The notes under the pieces were generated by a model. That model had not been told where the DNA came from. It saw only the letters and a list, made by a program, of their open reading frames with translations, and did not search any database. DNA of 64,000 bases from Labilibacter marinus. GTDB taxonomy: Bacteria; Bacteroidota; Bacteroidia; Bacteroidales; Marinilabiliaceae. The translations under genes were made by a program, and so were the position numbers. The stretch is from assembly GCF_001659685.2 (NCBI RefSeq), contig NZ_LXYE02000001.1:1-64000 (forward strand), given 5' to 3'. Shown here one piece after another: positions 1 to 9,468 of this stretch (within the stretch, counting starts at the first letter, position 1; each line of letters begins with the position of its first letter).

Positions 1-256
1 TTTTTTAAATTTAAAATAGCGTTTCAAACATTATGCCTATGTTGTAACTATCTGATAAAGTATGGTTGTTGTTTCTATATACATACAAAAACGTAAGCTT
101 ATACGTTAAGAAAGTACAAAAATGTAAGGGATTTATTTTAACTAATGCAAGTTGCATTTGCTTGGGGGTATGTGAGTGTAATATTCATTTTAACTGCTAG
201 AAAGGTAAATAGCTAATTGTCTATTTGTCCAATAACTATTTACCTATAATTTATTT
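1..256. other. AT-rich stretch with no recognisable gene
   Basis: No open frame with coding character was seen on either strand. The stretch lies next to the decayed gene fragments at 257-1040 and is probably also degraded intergenic DNA. Confidence 0.4.
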
Positions 257-560
257 TTATTTGTTAAAGAGTCCTGATCTTACTATTCTGTTAGAATTTT
301 CAGAGGATTTAAGAATAGAAGATTTAGTATTAGAAAGTGGTTCTAAGATAAAAGCCTCATCATCTTCAATTATTGTTAGTTTTGTGTAAGTTAATTCAGG
401 AAATTGCACAGCACCTTTAACATCTCAACTCGATTATAGATTCCATGAATAAATCAATTGTGTTCATGACTTCGAAAAACAAAACGGTTAATTCTTGTTA
501 CGTTCCTGCTACTGGTTCATCATCGATTGTAATCCATTTCCAAGATTTACATAACAGATT
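257..560 (-). pseudogene. Decayed coding remnants, unidentified
   Basis: Read on the minus strand, two short stretches look like C-terminal protein ends. One ends at the stop at 257-259 (tail residues SGLFNK, preceded by about 45 residues without a stop, including FPELTYTKLTIIEDD). The other ends at 498-500 (KSWKWITIDDEPVAGT). Neither has an intact start, and frame changes separate them from each other and from the GH29 remnant upstream. I do not recognise the parent families. Taken with the broken GH29 next to them, they suggest a degraded carbohydrate-utilisation operon. This could be chance open frame, so confidence is low. Confidence 0.3.
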
Positions 561-1040
561 AGTAATTCATTTCCTTTTGCTTAGAACCATTAACAATAAC
601 CTTATTGACAGGGTTACTGTTTAGTGAAAGTGAAAAACCATCATGGTGTTCGGCTATAGAACCAATAAACTTAGCACCCGAACCTTCAAACATATCTACC
701 CACTCTTTGGTATTAAATTTGGGCGCCTTCCACATGGGGATAAAATCGTGGTAGTCAAAATCATCACCGTAGGTTTCTCTGTGCGTTTTGTATATTTTAC
801 CTCCCCATTGATTAGGATCTCTATCCGGAACATACATCCAGCGTGGGTACCATTCGCCATCGGTAGCAGGAACCGAGTACACTCCCCAATGGAAGTAAAT
901 ACCTAGTTTGCATCGGCAAACCATTCAGAAACGGCTTTATATTGTTTTAAATTTTCCCAATCGGTAGTGTACTTATTTTGTGCATAAGAGATCTTTATTA
1001 AGCACAATAATAATAAGGTTGAAAATCTAATTTTTAGCAT
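559..1040 (-). pseudogene. Broken GH29 alpha-L-fucosidase-like gene (frameshift plus internal deletion)
   Basis: An ATG at 1040 opens a signal peptide (MLKIRFSTLLLLCLIKISYAQ) and the start of a GH29 domain (DWENLKQYKAVSEWFADA). It then hits a TAG after ADAN. In the next frame the domain continues as KLGIYFHWGVYSVPA through the AEHHDGF motif at about 610-650. A lost base in the AAAC run near 906-910 would join the two as ADAKLGIYFHWG. After AEHHDGF the sequence jumps to a short tail (NSNPVNKVIVNGSKQK) that resembles a protein C-terminus, so the catalytic core with the nucleophile Asp is missing. The closest relative here is the intact GH29 gene at 3878-5425. The product cannot be active. Confidence 0.8.
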
Positions 1041-1245
1041 GATTTAAATGGTATGATTTTAAAAATGCAACTTACCGTTTACTTGGGAATGCGCATGGCG
1101 TTAATTGGGTTAACTAAAGGGGGATAATTTGCTAATAATTGTAGTTTTTCGAACATGATCTGGTGTTTTACATGGTCTTTCTTATTCTCTATCAGTCGTC
1201 TCTTAGCTGCTTTGATGGTATAATTCGCTATGTTACAGATCTTAA

Positions 1246-2022
1246 TCAATTTCCGATTTTCTTTACAAAGTAAACTCCTTTACCTAGTTCATTTGTTTCT
1301 TTTGATTGCAATTCAATACTTATTTTATCAAAACCGTCGACTAATTCGGAAGGATTAGAAACTTGTTGATTGTCCTTGGGTTTTAAAATTTGAACTACAT
1401 ATGCAAACATATGCTTTTCGCTTCTGGTATATTCTCTAATTTTATCAATGGTTACTATCTTTGCTGTTAATCCATTAACCTTAATATCTAGCTCTTCTGC
1501 TGAGATATTTGCTGGTGCAATATTTAATGTGTCGGCAGTGATCTCTTTGGGTAAGCTTAATGTTTTTGTTAAACTCATTGGCCTAAAGTAAATCATGTAT
1601 GAGTTAAACGGACCGCTTTGGGGTTCGAACGCATTAATTCCATAAATTTCAATTCGGTCATACTTAGGGTTTATTTCTAAATCTTTATAGATAGGTAAGT
1701 TCCATGCCCAGTATTCAAGTTTTGTTTTACCATAATCAACTTCTTTAATAGCATACAAGCAATAATAGGTGCCAGGTTTTACATCTATTGAAAACATCCC
1801 GTTTTTATCCGTAAATGTTTCGTAACTATTTTTAAATATTCCTTCTTTATCTTTAATAGACAACGAATCTATATTTTGTTTTAACCATACAGAAGCACTA
1901 TCAACGGGTTGATTATTTGCATCTGTGACCTGACCATAGAGCCGTACTTCATTCTGTCCAAATAACATTGATGAAGAGATAATTATCAAGATTATTGCTG
2001 AAAAAAACTTATTTATTTTCAT
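1246..2022 (-). CDS. Secreted protein with carboxypeptidase-regulatory-like N-terminal domain
   Basis: 258 aa. Residues 1-22 form a Sec signal peptide (MKINKFFSAIILIIISSSMLFGQ). Residues about 26-95 read as a carboxypeptidase regulatory-like (CarboxypepD_reg) beta-sandwich: RLYGQVTDANNQPVDSASV, then FTDKNGMFSIDVKPGTYY. This is the usual Bacteroidota prealbumin-like fold at the N-terminus of surface proteins. The remaining ~160 residues match nothing I recognise. There is no transmembrane segment or T9SS tail, so the protein is probably periplasmic or outer-membrane associated. It stands alone, followed by decayed DNA. No function is proposed beyond binding or scaffolding. Confidence 0.7.
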   Translation of the reverse strand: MKINKFFSAIILIIISSSMLFGQNEVRLYGQVTDANNQPVDSASVWLKQNIDSLSIKDKEGIFKNSYETFTDKNGMFSIDVKPGTYYCLYAIKEVDYGKTKLEYWAWNLPIYKDLEINPKYDRIEIYGINAFEPQSGPFNSYMIYFRPMSLTKTLSLPKEITADTLNIAPANISAEELDIKVNGLTAKIVTIDKIREYTRSEKHMFAYVVQILKPKDNQQVSNPSELVDGFDKISIELQSKETNELGKGVYFVKKIGN

Positions 2023-2240
2023 GTTTTATTAAAGATGTATGATAATACCATTTAAATAAAGTGAATAACAAATATAATAAGTATTTATGTTAATTATTGT
2101 AGTGCTTTGTGTTTCTAGGGGATTAGATATTGTAAAGAACAATCGTATTAAGTGCGAATTTGCTTGATTAGGCGAGCTCGCTACTATAATTATTTTACAA
2201 GAATGAGGTAAAAACGAGCTTGCCGTGTTATAAAAAAATA

Positions 2241-2273
2241 ACACCTCACAGCTTATAAAGAACTGTGAGGTGT
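2241..2273 (-). terminator. Hairpin terminator of the sulfatase at 2301-3878
   Basis: An 11-bp perfect stem (acacctcacag / ctgtgaggtgt) with an 11-nt loop lies just after the sulfatase stop. On the minus strand it is followed by TTATTTTTTTATAA, a good intrinsic terminator. Confidence 0.8.
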
Positions 2274-2300
2274 ATTAGTTTTACTATTTTTAATGGGAGA

Positions 2301-3878
2301 TTACCAGTTCTCATCTACAATTTTTTGAATATGTGGATAGTCGGCATCTGTTTCGTTGTATTCTTCGCGTTGTCTTTTTAGCTCAGCTTTAAGCTCTTTG
2401 ATGATATCGGCGTAAGCAGGATTGTTGTATAGGTTATTTACTTCGTGCGGATCTTTGTTTAAATCGTAAAGCTCCCAGGAAGGTGGAGTTGGTCGTACTT
2501 CAAAAGACTTGTCTTTCTTTAGCCAGTTTCGCGATAGCTTGCCTGTTTCATTTAAATCCCAGTGTCTCCCGTAAAAAAAGATAAGTTTGTAATCTTTAGT
2601 TCGGATACCAAAATGCCCAGGAATATCATGATGCGTTAGGTGCAACCAATAACGGTTGTAAGTAGCCGTTCTCCAATCGGCAGGTTCTTCGCCTTTTAAT
2701 AAAGGAGTGATGCTTTTACCTTGCATCTTTTCCGGAACTGTTCCGCCTGCTAAATCAATGATGGTAGGCGCAAAATCGGTGTTGTTAATTAATAGCTTGT
2801 TACGTTTACCCGCTTCAATTATTTTAGGGTAACGAATGATAAATGGCATCTGCATCGATTCTTCATACATCCAACGTTTGTCTACCATATCGTGCTCTCC
2901 CAGCATCATACCTTGGTCGGCAGAATACACAATGACGGTGTTGTCATATAAATCATTATCCTTTAAATACTCAAAGAATTTACCCAAATTATCATCCACG
3001 CCTTTCACACAACGTAAATACGATTTAATGTACTTTTGGTAAGCCATAGAGGTCGCTTCATCATCAGGAATATTCTCGTCAATGTTATAATATTTGGCAT
3101 AACCATTGAATTTATGTCTGCGCGAAACAGAGGTGCCAATTTCATGAATCAGGCTATCGTTTTTGCCTCTGGTTCCTTCTGAGCCCCAGTTGGGCTGACT
3201 ATACATATTTTCAGGCTCAGGTACTTGTGTATCTGCTAAATAACTTTCGTAGCGCGGTGCGTACTCAAACCAATCGTGGGGTGCCTTAAAATGATACATC
3301 AAAAAGAAAGGTTTCTTCTTTTCTTTTCGGCCTGTTAACCAATCCATTACTTTGCCCGTAATTACATCAGAAGAATGCCCTTTGGTTTTTACAATATTAT
3401 CAGGATAGGTACCATTCCCTTTTTCATAAAAAACCGGATCGAAATATTTACCCTGACCTTTTAATACACTGTAATGATCAAAGGCTGAGGGTTCGCACAT
3501 CAAGTGCCATTTACCGATAACTGCTGTTTCATAGCCTTGCTTTTTCATCTCCTCAGGTAAATACTGCTGTGATGTTTTTAACGGTCGACTAAAATCTAAT
3601 ATCTGATTACTTTGGCTATACTGACCTGTGATGATAGTAGCACGGCTAGGTGTACAGATAGAATTGGTAACAAAACAATTTTCAAAAACCATTCCTTCGT
3701 TAGCCAATTGATCGAGGTTAGGAGTCGGGTTTAAGGTTGCCAATCTGCCGCCATAAGTACCTATAGCATGAGCAGCATGGTCGTCGCTCATAATGTATAT
3801 GATATTGGGTTGCTGTGGTTCCTGAGAGCAACTGAAAGTAACAAGAGCGATCAGTAAAAAATAAATGCAATGCTTCAT
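2301..3878 (-). CDS. S1-family sulfatase, lipoprotein
   Basis: 525 aa, alkaline-phosphatase-superfamily sulfatase that hydrolyses sulfate esters, probably on a glycan. The signal peptide ends in a lipobox (VTFSC, Cys17), so it is likely a lipoprotein. The metal-site aspartates lie in MSDDH (Asp32-33). The maturation motif is canonical, CTPSR, with Cys75 to become formylglycine. KWHL and the YSADQGMMLGEHDMVDKRWMYEES region supply the other active-site residues. The start ATG overlaps the stop of the GH29 gene by 1 bp (TAATG), so the two are translationally coupled and likely act on the same substrate. Its closest relative in the window is the sulfatase at 50919-52412 (shared GTYGGR/GAYGGR and NPTPN-DQLA). 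Confidence 0.93.
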   Translation of the reverse strand: MKHCIYFLLIALVTFSCSQEPQQPNIIYIMSDDHAAHAIGTYGGRLATLNPTPNLDQLANEGMVFENCFVTNSICTPSRATIITGQYSQSNQILDFSRPLKTSQQYLPEEMKKQGYETAVIGKWHLMCEPSAFDHYSVLKGQGKYFDPVFYEKGNGTYPDNIVKTKGHSSDVITGKVMDWLTGRKEKKKPFFLMYHFKAPHDWFEYAPRYESYLADTQVPEPENMYSQPNWGSEGTRGKNDSLIHEIGTSVSRRHKFNGYAKYYNIDENIPDDEATSMAYQKYIKSYLRCVKGVDDNLGKFFEYLKDNDLYDNTVIVYSADQGMMLGEHDMVDKRWMYEESMQMPFIIRYPKIIEAGKRNKLLINNTDFAPTIIDLAGGTVPEKMQGKSITPLLKGEEPADWRTATYNRYWLHLTHHDIPGHFGIRTKDYKLIFFYGRHWDLNETGKLSRNWLKKDKSFEVRPTPPSWELYDLNKDPHEVNNLYNNPAYADIIKELKAELKRQREEYNETDADYPHIQKIVDENW

Positions 3879-5425
3879 TATTGTTTGATATTAAGTTTGT
3901 AAACCAGTGCTTTATCGTTAGGGAATGTGTTGGGTGCGGTAATGCTCAATCCTTTATCGGATTGCGACCATTTTATTTTCTCATCGCTACCTAATAGTTC
4001 CACTTGATTGATAGTGTAGCCACTTGCCACGCTATCTGTCGCAAAAGAGTGTAATATAAAGTCTTCTCCGCCTTTAGGCATGGCCAATTGCGTAATGTAT
4101 AAATTTTCTCCGTTGGTTGTAAATCGAAAATCTTTTGCTTGATAGTTAATGCCAAACCCCTGAACACCACCAAAGTGATTTTTCTTAAGCTTGGTTACGC
4201 CTTCGCCATAGGTAACAAACGGACGCGTGTTAAATACGGCCTCACCATTGGTTTTTAACCATTCTCCAACTTCTAGCAATCCTGTTCGCATTTCTTTAGG
4301 AATTTTACCATCGTGTGTTGGTGTTATGTTTAAAAGCAAGCAACCGTTTTTACTCACAATATCCACCAACTCTGTAATGATAACATCAGGTGTTTTTAGA
4401 TCTAAGTCAGCTCTCCAGCTCCAACCATGCCAGGCATACGAATCATCTGTTAACCAAGGGAACTCGGTTTTTTCATCCATCCTCCCTTTTTCTAAATCAA
4501 TCACACCCACACCTTTGGGTAAATCGTTGTTTTTGTAGGTTAATACCAACTCCTTATTCCATTCCTGCTCTTTGTTATAATAATGAGCTACCATTTCTTG
4601 TCTATCCTTTTCGGGGATAACAAATACGCGACTATCAAACCAAAGTAAATCTGGCTGATATCTATCCACCACCTCATAAACCTTTTCTTTCCAAGTGTCT
4701 ACAAACTTACGCGATGGGGCGTATTTTGGGTCTATATTATGGCTGCCTTGTCCACTGGCTGCAAATCCAGCACTCATTTTACCAAAGGTTTCAGGAGCAG
4801 TCCACTCACCATAAAATTCATCAAACTCCACATCGGTAGTATCAATATAACCGCTCCATCGGTTGTACCAAGCCCATTCCCAACTATGATGAAAGGTGGT
4901 TACAAACTTTAAATCTTGCCCTTTAATGGCTTTTTCTAGTTCGCCCACTAAATCGCGCTTTGGACCATAATTAACGGTATTGTATTTATTGACTTTACTA
5001 TCCCAGTTGGAAAAATTATCGCAGTGTTCGGCTACAGGACCTGCAAATTGAGCACCCGATTTTTTAAATAGCTGTGCCCAATCATCCGCATCAAAATGTT
5101 CGGCGGTAAATTCAGGAATAAAATCGTGATAGTGCACAGAATCACCATAGGTATTTAAATGATGTTCGCGCAACCAATGATTCCAACCTTTGTCCTTGTC
5201 TTCGTACATTTGTCGTGAGTACCATTCTCCTTTACCCATGTAGGAATACACACCCCAATGAAAGTAAATTCCAAATTTAGCGTCTTTAAACCATTCAGGC
5301 GTTTGGTGCTTTTGTAGTGATTCCCAGTTGGCCTCATATTGGGATTTAACTTCGTTTTTAGTAGCCGTTTTTGTTTGGCATGCACTCAGAGTAATGAGTA
5401 GTAGAATGATAAGATAGTTTTTCAC
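3878..5425 (-). CDS. GH29 alpha-L-fucosidase-like glycosidase, lipoprotein
   Basis: About 515 aa from a GTG at 5425. An ATG at 5473 would add 16 residues ahead of the signal peptide, which is why I prefer the GTG (VKNYLIILLLITLSAC, lipobox Cys). The GH29 hallmarks are FGIYFHWGVYS near the N-terminus, the substrate-pocket EH motif, and the nucleophile Asp in LLWFDSRV (residue 280 counted from 5473). Family members remove terminal alpha-L-fucose; some Bacteroidota GH29 enzymes remove alpha-L-galactose from porphyran. The pocket motif usually written HHDGF reads EHCDNF here, so the second His is Cys and specificity may differ. The C-terminal ~120 residues form a beta-sandwich. It is coupled to the downstream sulfatase. 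Confidence 0.9.
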   Translation of the reverse strand: MKNYLIILLLITLSACQTKTATKNEVKSQYEANWESLQKHQTPEWFKDAKFGIYFHWGVYSYMGKGEWYSRQMYEDKDKGWNHWLREHHLNTYGDSVHYHDFIPEFTAEHFDADDWAQLFKKSGAQFAGPVAEHCDNFSNWDSKVNKYNTVNYGPKRDLVGELEKAIKGQDLKFVTTFHHSWEWAWYNRWSGYIDTTDVEFDEFYGEWTAPETFGKMSAGFAASGQGSHNIDPKYAPSRKFVDTWKEKVYEVVDRYQPDLLWFDSRVFVIPEKDRQEMVAHYYNKEQEWNKELVLTYKNNDLPKGVGVIDLEKGRMDEKTEFPWLTDDSYAWHGWSWRADLDLKTPDVIITELVDIVSKNGCLLLNITPTHDGKIPKEMRTGLLEVGEWLKTNGEAVFNTRPFVTYGEGVTKLKKNHFGGVQGFGINYQAKDFRFTTNGENLYITQLAMPKGGEDFILHSFATDSVASGYTINQVELLGSDEKIKWSQSDKGLSITAPNTFPNDKALVYKLNIKQ

Positions 5426-5473
5426 TGTAGTAGACTTTGATGATTCAGTACAAATGTAGCTAGCATAAGTCAC

Positions 5474-6105
5474 GAAGCTTTGTACTATTCCGACATATCT
5501 TAGGACTTATTCGTTTTGTATTTTCTAATGGCTTAGATATCAGTCTTTTTAATATAACGAGAGAAGTTGGGTTTTGTTTTTGTGTCTTTTGTGTTGATAT
5601 AGTATGGGTTACGGAGGTGTGTATAGATATTGTCCAGTTGCTTGGAGTATTAGAATCTTGAAGATAATTATTGAATGCTCAAATATATTAGATAATTAAA
5701 CGAATTAATAATATTCGAAAAGATTTATGCTGATCGTTTACCCTTATCCACTAAAGAGAGAACTTGAAACTTCTATGTGTGATGGTGATTCTCCGCCTAG
5801 AAAGTCAGAGGGTGTAGTTAGGGAACTGATTACTCATTACTCCTTTTATCCGATACTCACAAACTTGAACGTTGTCATGATTTTTCGTCAATGTACATCA
5901 AGTTAGAATATTACACTCTAGTTAAATCGGATTTAACCATAGTTTTAACCTGCAAAAAACATAAAGCACCCTTGTAATTACTTCAATTTTACCCTGCTCA
6001 ATCCTTATTAATTGGGTAATTTCACGATAAGTAAATTCAAATAAAGAATTCCTTTAAATCAAATCTGGTAGAAATGCTGGATATAAATCAATAAACATTA
6101 CAAAC
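5474..6105. other. Intergenic region between divergent GH29 and GH2 genes
   Basis: 630 bp with no coding frame of merit. It must contain the promoters for the GH29-sulfatase pair (leftward) and the GH2 gene (rightward). I could not place a convincing Bacteroidota -33/-7 promoter. Confidence 0.5.
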
Positions 6106-8559
6106 ATGAAGAAGTTAATTGGATTAACGCTGGTGTTTTTAGGACTGTTTGTTAGTCTTAATGCGCAGGACCAAAGTTTTAACGACTCATGGCTTTTCTT
6201 TAATGACAAAGCCGATGGAGCGGAAAAAGCTTCCTTTGACGACTCCGCTTGGAGAAACGTAACATTACCACACGATTGGGCTATTGAAGGACCTTTCGAT
6301 AATAAGTATAACGCCCGTTGCGGGGGATTGCCTTTTCACGGAACAGGTTGGTATCGCAAACACTTTAATGTACCTGCTTCTGCCAAAGGAAAAGTGGTGA
6401 GAGTAGAGTTCGAAGGAGCCATGTATAATGGCCATGTATGGGTCAATGGTGAGTTTGTAGGAAAACGACCTTACGGATATATTGGTTTCGAATTTGACAT
6501 TAGTAAATATCTAAAATATGATGGTTCGAAGAATGTAATTGCGGTGCGATTAACACCAGAGGATTTATCTTCGCGTTGGTATCCAGGTGCGGGACTTTAC
6601 CGTAATACTTGGTTACACATTGATGAGCCTGTTCATGTGGGACAGTGGGGTACGTTTATTACCACGCCTACTGTAACTGATGTTAAAGCGTCGGTACAAA
6701 ACGAAACTACCATTGAGAATAAAAGCAATAAAGCCGTTGAAGTAGTTGTGGCGCACGAGTATTTTTCTCCAGAAGGAAAATCGGTGGCAAAGGTCGAGGA
6801 TAAAATGACTGTTGAAGCTAACTCTTCTAAAATATCGGGTACCTGGTGTTACGTTAAAAACCCAATGCGATGGGATTTAGATACACCTAATTTGTATAAA
6901 GCGGTAACTACCGTTAAGCAAGATGGAAAAGTGGTAGATACTTATAACTCGCGTTTTGGTATTCGTCATATTGGATATGATAAAGATGGTTTTTACTTGA
7001 ATGGTCGTAAGGTTCGTTTTAACGGAGTCTGTTTACATCATGATAACGGTTCGTTGGGAGCTGCAGTTTATCGCAGAGCGGATGAACGTAAACTTCAAAT
7101 CATGAAAAGCATGGGTGTGAATGCTATTCGTACAAGTCATAACCCACCTTCAAGAGAGTTGTTAGAGCTTTGTGATGAGTTAGGTTTAATGGTTCAGGAC
7201 GAATCGTTTGATGTTTGGAAAATGGAGAAAGTACCAAACGGATATAACGTTTTCTTTGATGAATGGGCAGAGCGCGACATTAAAGATATGGTGCGTAGAG
7301 ATAGAAACCACCCATCCATTGTAATGTGGAGTATCGGTAACGAAATTATTGAGCAAAAGGATAAGAAAAATGGCTGGAGAGTAGCTAAAATGTTGAACGA
7401 CTTTATCAAGGAGATTGATACTACACGTCCAACTACAGCTGGTTTTAATCATTACTCAGGACCTTATGATAATAATATGGCGCAGCAAGTGGATATTGCT
7501 GGTATCAATTATAAACCTACGAAGTATGGCGAGGTAAGAGAAAACTATCCAGACCTTCCTATCTATGGTTCGGAGACTTCGAGCTGTACAAGTAGTCGTG
7601 GTGTATATCATTTACCTATTGAGAAGTATAAAACACACGAATCGCTTCAGGTAAGTAGTTACGATTTAATAGGGCCACCTTGGGCTTACCCTCCAGATAT
7701 TGAGTTCCACTTTCAAAAGCAATTCCCACATAGTATGGGTGAGTTTATTTGGACTGGTTTTGATTACCTTGGAGAGCCTACTCCATACGGAGGTAAGGAT
7801 AACTCTACCAATGGATATTGGAATGGTGATTGGCCTGTGCATAGTTCTTATTTTGGAGCTGTGGATATGTGTGGTTTTCCTAAGGATAGATATTTCCTTT
7901 ATCAGAGTCAGTGGACAACAGAACCGATGGTTCACCTGTTACCGCATTGGAACTGGAAAGGCATGGAAGGAAAAACAATTCCTGTATTCTGCTATACGAA
8001 CTGCGATGAGGCCGAGCTTTTCTTAAACGGAAAGTCCTTAGGTAAAAAAGTAAAAGGTAAAGATTTAGCTGAGATAATAGTTGGTTTCTTACGTTATGAG
8101 CCAAAGACCTTTGATTCGCCATACCGTTTGTCATGGGATGTACCCTATCAAGCAGGTGAGCTAAAAGTTGTTGGTTATAAAGACGGAAAAGCTATTGAGG
8201 AAGAAGTTATTAATACAGCAGGTAAGCCGGCTAAGGTAACGCTTTCTGTAGATCGTAAAGAGATTGATGCCGATGGTGTTGATTTATCTTATGTAACGGT
8301 TCGCGTTGAAGATAAAAAAGGGAACCTTTGTCCAATGGCTGATAACCAAGTATACTTTAAAGTAAAAGGGGCTGGTTCATTGTTAGCGGTAGATAATGGT
8401 AATGCAGCTTCTTTGGAGTCGTTTCAGGCGAATCATCGTAAGGCATTTAGTGGAATGGCATTGGCCATCCTTAAGTCGTCAGACCAAGCAGGAACTATTC
8501 AACTTACAGCCACTTCAAAAGGTTTAAAGTCAGCCAATGTAGTGGTGACAACTAAGTAA
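6106..8559 (+). CDS. GH2 beta-galactosidase-like exoglycosidase, secreted
   Basis: 817 aa. Signal peptide at residues 1-20 (ends LNAQ). A GH2 sugar-binding domain follows (FNDSWLFFNDKADG ... GTGWYRKHF ... YNGHVWVNGEFVGKRPYGY), then the immunoglobulin-like domain and a TIM barrel (FNGVCLHHDNGSLGAA ... IRTSHNPP). The acid/base is Glu413 in MWSIGNEI and the nucleophile Glu490 in IYGSETSS. C-terminal beta-sandwich domains (a DUF4982-like and an invasin/Ig-like domain, ADGVDLSYVTVRVEDKKGN) complete the protein. Family members cleave beta-galactosides or beta-glucuronides; galactosidase is more likely from overall form. There is no T9SS tail, so it is probably periplasmic. It is transcribed alone, away from the GH29 pair, and ends at its own terminator. 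Confidence 0.93.
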   Translation: MKKLIGLTLVFLGLFVSLNAQDQSFNDSWLFFNDKADGAEKASFDDSAWRNVTLPHDWAIEGPFDNKYNARCGGLPFHGTGWYRKHFNVPASAKGKVVRVEFEGAMYNGHVWVNGEFVGKRPYGYIGFEFDISKYLKYDGSKNVIAVRLTPEDLSSRWYPGAGLYRNTWLHIDEPVHVGQWGTFITTPTVTDVKASVQNETTIENKSNKAVEVVVAHEYFSPEGKSVAKVEDKMTVEANSSKISGTWCYVKNPMRWDLDTPNLYKAVTTVKQDGKVVDTYNSRFGIRHIGYDKDGFYLNGRKVRFNGVCLHHDNGSLGAAVYRRADERKLQIMKSMGVNAIRTSHNPPSRELLELCDELGLMVQDESFDVWKMEKVPNGYNVFFDEWAERDIKDMVRRDRNHPSIVMWSIGNEIIEQKDKKNGWRVAKMLNDFIKEIDTTRPTTAGFNHYSGPYDNNMAQQVDIAGINYKPTKYGEVRENYPDLPIYGSETSSCTSSRGVYHLPIEKYKTHESLQVSSYDLIGPPWAYPPDIEFHFQKQFPHSMGEFIWTGFDYLGEPTPYGGKDNSTNGYWNGDWPVHSSYFGAVDMCGFPKDRYFLYQSQWTTEPMVHLLPHWNWKGMEGKTIPVFCYTNCDEAELFLNGKSLGKKVKGKDLAEIIVGFLRYEPKTFDSPYRLSWDVPYQAGELKVVGYKDGKAIEEEVINTAGKPAKVTLSVDRKEIDADGVDLSYVTVRVEDKKGNLCPMADNQVYFKVKGAGSLLAVDNGNAASLESFQANHRKAFSGMALAILKSSDQAGTIQLTATSKGLKSANVVVTTK

Positions 8560-8582
8560 AAGTTTGTGGATTCTATATTTCT

Positions 8583-8623
8583 ATCGGGGGCTTTGTAGTG
8601 ATACGGAGCCCTCGATTTCTTTT
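8583..8623 (+). terminator. Hairpin terminator of the GH2 gene
   Basis: 10-bp stem atcgggggct / agccctcgat with one G-U pair and a 14-nt loop, followed by TTCTTTTT. It begins 24 bp after the GH2 stop. Confidence 0.75.
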
Positions 8624-8819
8624 TGATTCTGTCTGCTAGTATTGAGGCTAGAATTCCCATAAAGATATTTTTGGTTGTGTTTGTTGAACAGCTGATAGAG
8701 CTAGATGTAAGAATGGACTAGGCATTTCAGAAAACAAGAAATCATAAGGCTTTGTACCTAGTTTTATAATGATTAGTTTTATCAATTATTTAAACATCCA
8801 TTAAATGCATTTCTTAACC

Positions 8820-9245
8820 ATGCGACTCTTCAAAATACAAACAATAGCGCTACTAGTCGTAAGTTGCACAACACTTCTACTATCTTCTTGTCGTAACGTA
8901 TATAAAACAACAGAATGTGTAGTTGTTAATCAATCGGATGAGGATTTTACCATATACTTTTCGGATAGAGGGCAAGGTGATTTTATTAAGTCGGGTGCAG
9001 AAAAGGTGGTGCATACAGGAGAGGCTAGGGATAATAATTTGTCCTTTCCCTTTGATTCGGATACGGTTAGAGTGAAGTTGGATGATAGTAAAATTGTACT
9101 ATTTTTCGCGGAAAAGAATTTGGAGGAAGAGGATAATATTTTTGATGTCTATAATTGGACCTATCGTAATTATACCAACGAATATACGGTTGCAACATAT
9201 ACTTTTACCAATAGAGTTTTGGATAAAATGGAGGAGAAACAATAG
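8820..9245 (+). CDS. Small lipoprotein of unknown function
   Basis: 141 aa from the ATG at 8820; an earlier ATG at 8805 adds five residues. I chose 8820 because it gives a compact signal peptide (MRLFKIQTIALL...) with a lipobox LLLSSC. The mature part is acidic and beta-rich (VVVNQSDEDFTIYFSDRG) with no family I recognise. It is preceded by 245 bp of non-coding DNA after the GH2 terminator, so it has its own promoter. It faces the large unknown protein at 9469 tail to tail. Confidence 0.7.
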   Translation: MRLFKIQTIALLVVSCTTLLLSSCRNVYKTTECVVVNQSDEDFTIYFSDRGQGDFIKSGAEKVVHTGEARDNNLSFPFDSDTVRVKLDDSKIVLFFAEKNLEEEDNIFDVYNWTYRNYTNEYTVATYTFTNRVLDKMEEKQ

Positions 9246-9409
9246 TTTTAAACTTCACTTACTTCTTTCTGACAAAGGAATTTGCTAGTGCTTTTATTAC
9301 TTCCCGTACAATCTCAATCGATTTTGATATAATTAAAACTCTAATCAGATGAAGTGTGATACCAAATCATTCTTTGCATGAAACAAAGCTGAGGTTTGTA
9401 TTCATAAAG

Positions 9410-9455
9410 AAAACTCTGTGTTAAACTTCTAATATTAAGCTTTGCACAGAGTTTT
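9410..9455 (-). terminator. Hairpin terminator of the gene at 9469-11340
   Basis: 11-bp perfect stem aaaactctgtg / cacagagtttt with a 24-nt loop, followed on the minus strand by CTTT. It lies 14 bp downstream of the stop. Confidence 0.7.
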
Positions 9456-9468
9456 AAATATCTACATT

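Noticed and set aside
2029-2244. 71-codon minus-strand ORF
   Set aside because: Overlaps terminator-proximal, AT-rich intergenic DNA; no recognisable domain.
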